From NCBI GenBank assembly GCA_945923475.1, contig CAMELE010000002.1, positions 62,001 to 126,000 on the forward strand: a stretch of 64,000 nt of DNA. The letters are read 5' to 3'. The notes below the pieces were generated by a model. It did not search any database. It was not told the origin of the DNA and saw only the letters and a list, made by a program, of their open reading frames with translations. This DNA comes from an uncultured Mollicutes bacterium (GTDB taxonomy: Bacteria; Bacillota_I; Bacilli_A; Acholeplasmatales; Anaeroplasmataceae). Below, one piece after another: positions 63,046-64,000 of the stretch. Numbering within the stretch: position 1 is the first letter of the stretch; each line of letters opens with the position of its first letter. A program made the translations under genes and the position numbers.

Positions 63046-63098
63046 TTAGTTGACTTATCAACAATATTGTATTCTTTTTTAGTTGATATGTCAACTAA
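63046..63098 (-). promoter_or_regulatory. marR-ABC promoter flanked by two palindromic operators
   Basis: Plus-strand TTAGTTGATATGTCAACTAA (63079-63098) has perfect 8-base arms. A second copy, TTAGTTGACTTATCAACAAT (63046-63065), keeps TTGA/TCAA cores. Minus-strand TTGACA (63089-63094) and TACAAT (63066-63071) with a 17-base spacer make the promoter: one operator covers the -35 and the other the start region, next to the ribosome site. Confidence 0.88.
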
Positions 63099-63109
63099 AT
63101 ATTAGATTT

Positions 63110-63136
63110 AATAAAAGTTGGATGTGAAAATCCAAC
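63110..63136 (-). terminator. Terminator downstream of the alcohol dehydrogenase relic
   Basis: Minus strand GTTGGAT (63130-63136) pairs with ATCCAAC (63117-63123), followed by TTTTATT. It closes the yhcG-side transcript ahead of the marR operon. Confidence 0.75.
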
Positions 63137-63148
63137 ATATAAATACTT

Positions 63149-63286
63149 TTATCTTTTTGCAACTAATGTATTTAAAGCCTATGTTGCTATCCACATAATA
63201 TTACTTCTTGCTTCATAATCATTAGGATTTTTCTTTGCAATTAGACTTGAATGTATTAAAGAACGCATTAATGTTCCAATTAACAT
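63149..63286 (-). pseudogene. C-terminal relic of an iron-containing alcohol dehydrogenase
   Basis: From ATG 63286 the frame reads about 35 codons including KKNPNDYEARSNIMWIAT, then an in-frame TAG at 63179-63181, then ALNTLVAKR and TAA. The block NPxDYEARxNxMWxxTxALN is a hallmark of YqhD/BDH-type iron alcohol dehydrogenases, where a leucine-like residue would stand in place of the stop. Only about 45 codons of an approximately 390-residue enzyme remain. It begins two bases after the YhcG stop. Confidence 0.75.
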
Positions 63287-63288
63287 AT

Positions 63289-64000
63289 TTATTCAGTATC
63301 TTTATGATTCAACTCAATTAATAATTTACGAACTTCATTTTCTAAAACTTCTTTATCAGGAATTACGCTCGTATATTTAGTTGCGTAAATATTATTTTCT
63401 AAGCCTTGCATTGACATTTCAGCTACTTCTTTTTCTTTATCAGCACAGAGAATAATTCCGATTGGCGCAGCATCTAAATCATCGTTAACTTCATTTTTAT
63501 AATAATTAACATACATATTCATTTGTCCAAAATTTTCTGGTTTTAATTTTCCAATTTTTAAATCGATTAATACATACGCTCTTAATATTTTATTATAAAA
63601 AACCATATCAACATAATAATTCATTCCAGCAACACTTATTCTTTGTTGAGAGCCAACAAACATAAATCCTCTACCTAATTCTAATAAAAAATCTTCAATA
63701 TGGTCAATTAAAGCTCTTTCCAAATCACTTTCTAACATTGGTTTATCTTCTGGAATACCAATGAATTCAACCACCATAGGATCTTTTATAAAACTATCAG
63801 GTGTTTGATACGTAATACCTTTATTTGCTAATTCAAGCACTACTTTTTTGTTATGTTCACCTTTTGACAACAATAGTCTTTCATAAAGTGAGGAATCAAT
63901 TTGTCGTTCTAATTCTCTAACACTCCAATTTGAGTTTTCACACTCATGTTCATAAAATGATCTGGCATTTTTATCTGACACACCTAATAATAACAAATAA
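63289..64000 (-). CDS. YhcG/DUF1016 PDDEXK-type nuclease, C-terminal part (cut by window edge)
   Basis: The frame stays open to the window edge, so the 5' end is missing. The visible 236 residues hold the junction SFYEHECENSNWSVRELERQIDS (parts ARSFYEHECEN and WSVRELERQ) and the catalytic domain. LERALIDHIEDFLLELGRGF, YYVDMVFYNKILRAYVLIDLKIG (metal Asp and the D-x-K pair) and GQMNMYVNYY match DUF1016 nucleases, often found in defence or recombination islands. The N-terminal winged-helix half (DUF1016_N) should lie beyond 64000. Downstream is a dehydrogenase relic, which suggests an insertion in accessory DNA. Confidence 0.92.
   Translation of the reverse strand, partial: YLLLLGVSDKNARSFYEHECENSNWSVRELERQIDSSLYERLLLSKGEHNKKVVLELANKGITYQTPDSFIKDPMVVEFIGIPEDKPMLESDLERALIDHIEDFLLELGRGFMFVGSQQRISVAGMNYYVDMVFYNKILRAYVLIDLKIGKLKPENFGQMNMYVNYYKNEVNDDLDAAPIGIILCADKEKEVAEMSMQGLENNIYATKYTSVIPDKEVLENEVRKLLIELNHKDTE

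Noticed and set aside
1-64000. UGA=Trp genetic code, as in Mycoplasma-type relatives
   Set aside because: TGA ends the genes at 6013 and 18400 at tight overlaps with the next start, and tryptophans in conserved proteins are TGG.
1-64000. tRNA or rRNA genes, CRISPR arrays, insertion sequences, prophage
   Set aside because: No cloverleaf cores, regularly spaced repeats, transposase motifs or phage structural genes were seen on either strand by eye.

Overview
The window is a very AT-rich, gene-dense piece of a bacterial chromosome. Gene content and order point to an anaerobic, low-GC Gram-positive of class Bacilli, somewhere near the Erysipelotrichia/Mollicutes-related gut lineages; I cannot place it more precisely. 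The evidence is: Bacilli-type neighbourhoods (alaS-ruvX-DUF1292-methyltransferase; polA-mutM-coaE-dnaB-dnaI; radC beside a spoIVFA/spoIVFB pair), two T-box leaders, RNase J, a single-subunit [FeFe] hydrogenase, and peptidoglycan/division genes (ftsZ, murB, murG, ftsW). TGA is used as a stop (ends at 6013 and 18400), so the UGA=Trp code is excluded. TTG and GTG starts are common, and three genes appear to start at ATT. No rRNA, tRNA, CRISPR array or insertion sequence was seen. Nearly all genes lie on the minus strand; only ftsW, a giant coiled-coil gene, coaD, rnj and a lipase-like gene lie on the plus strand.

Layout. 1-5.1 kb: reduced division and cell-wall cluster (ftsZ partial, murB, murG, mnmA, divergent ftsW). 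5.1-12.9 kb: PanE-like reductase, CBS protein, tRNA methyltransferase, DUF1292, ruvX, T-box-controlled alaS, phosphoglucomutase and a LysM protein. 13-17 kb: zinc-ribbon methyltransferase and an 1112-residue coiled-coil protein. 17-23.2 kb: rluD, lspA, a Lon-type PDZ protease, dCMP deaminase, then a T-box operon of acetyltransferase, degenerate HisRS-like protein and archaeal-type AspRS. 23.2-28.3 kb: an unknown acidic-tailed protein, rsmD, spoIVFB/spoIVFA, radC, folC. 28.3-34.2 kb: orphan hybrid histidine kinase, radical SAM/SPASM protein, plsC, folA-thyA and a 54-residue peptide. 34.2-46.5 kb: recD2, nadE-nadD, dnaI-dnaB, coaE-mutM, nitroreductase, polA, yhbY. 46.6-53.9 kb: coaD, surE, sirtuin, proS, rnj, lipase-like hydrolase. 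53.9-58.2 kb: ABC importer and [FeFe] hydrogenase. 58.3-63.1 kb: DUF368 (PopT-type) protein and a MarR-controlled heterodimeric ABC exporter. 63.1-64 kb: an alcohol dehydrogenase relic and the 3' part of a YhcG/DUF1016 nuclease.

Most genes are housekeeping: translation (two T-boxes tie synthetase expression to uncharged tRNA), DNA replication and repair, NAD, CoA and folate cofactor supply, and envelope synthesis. The points most worth attention are the T-box operon holding a HisRS-like protein without recognisable catalytic motifs beside an AspRS that probably serves tRNA-Asn, three apparent ATT start codons behind a shared GGTGAT ribosome-binding site, the giant coiled-coil protein, and a radC ribosome-binding site buried inside the folC terminator hairpin.
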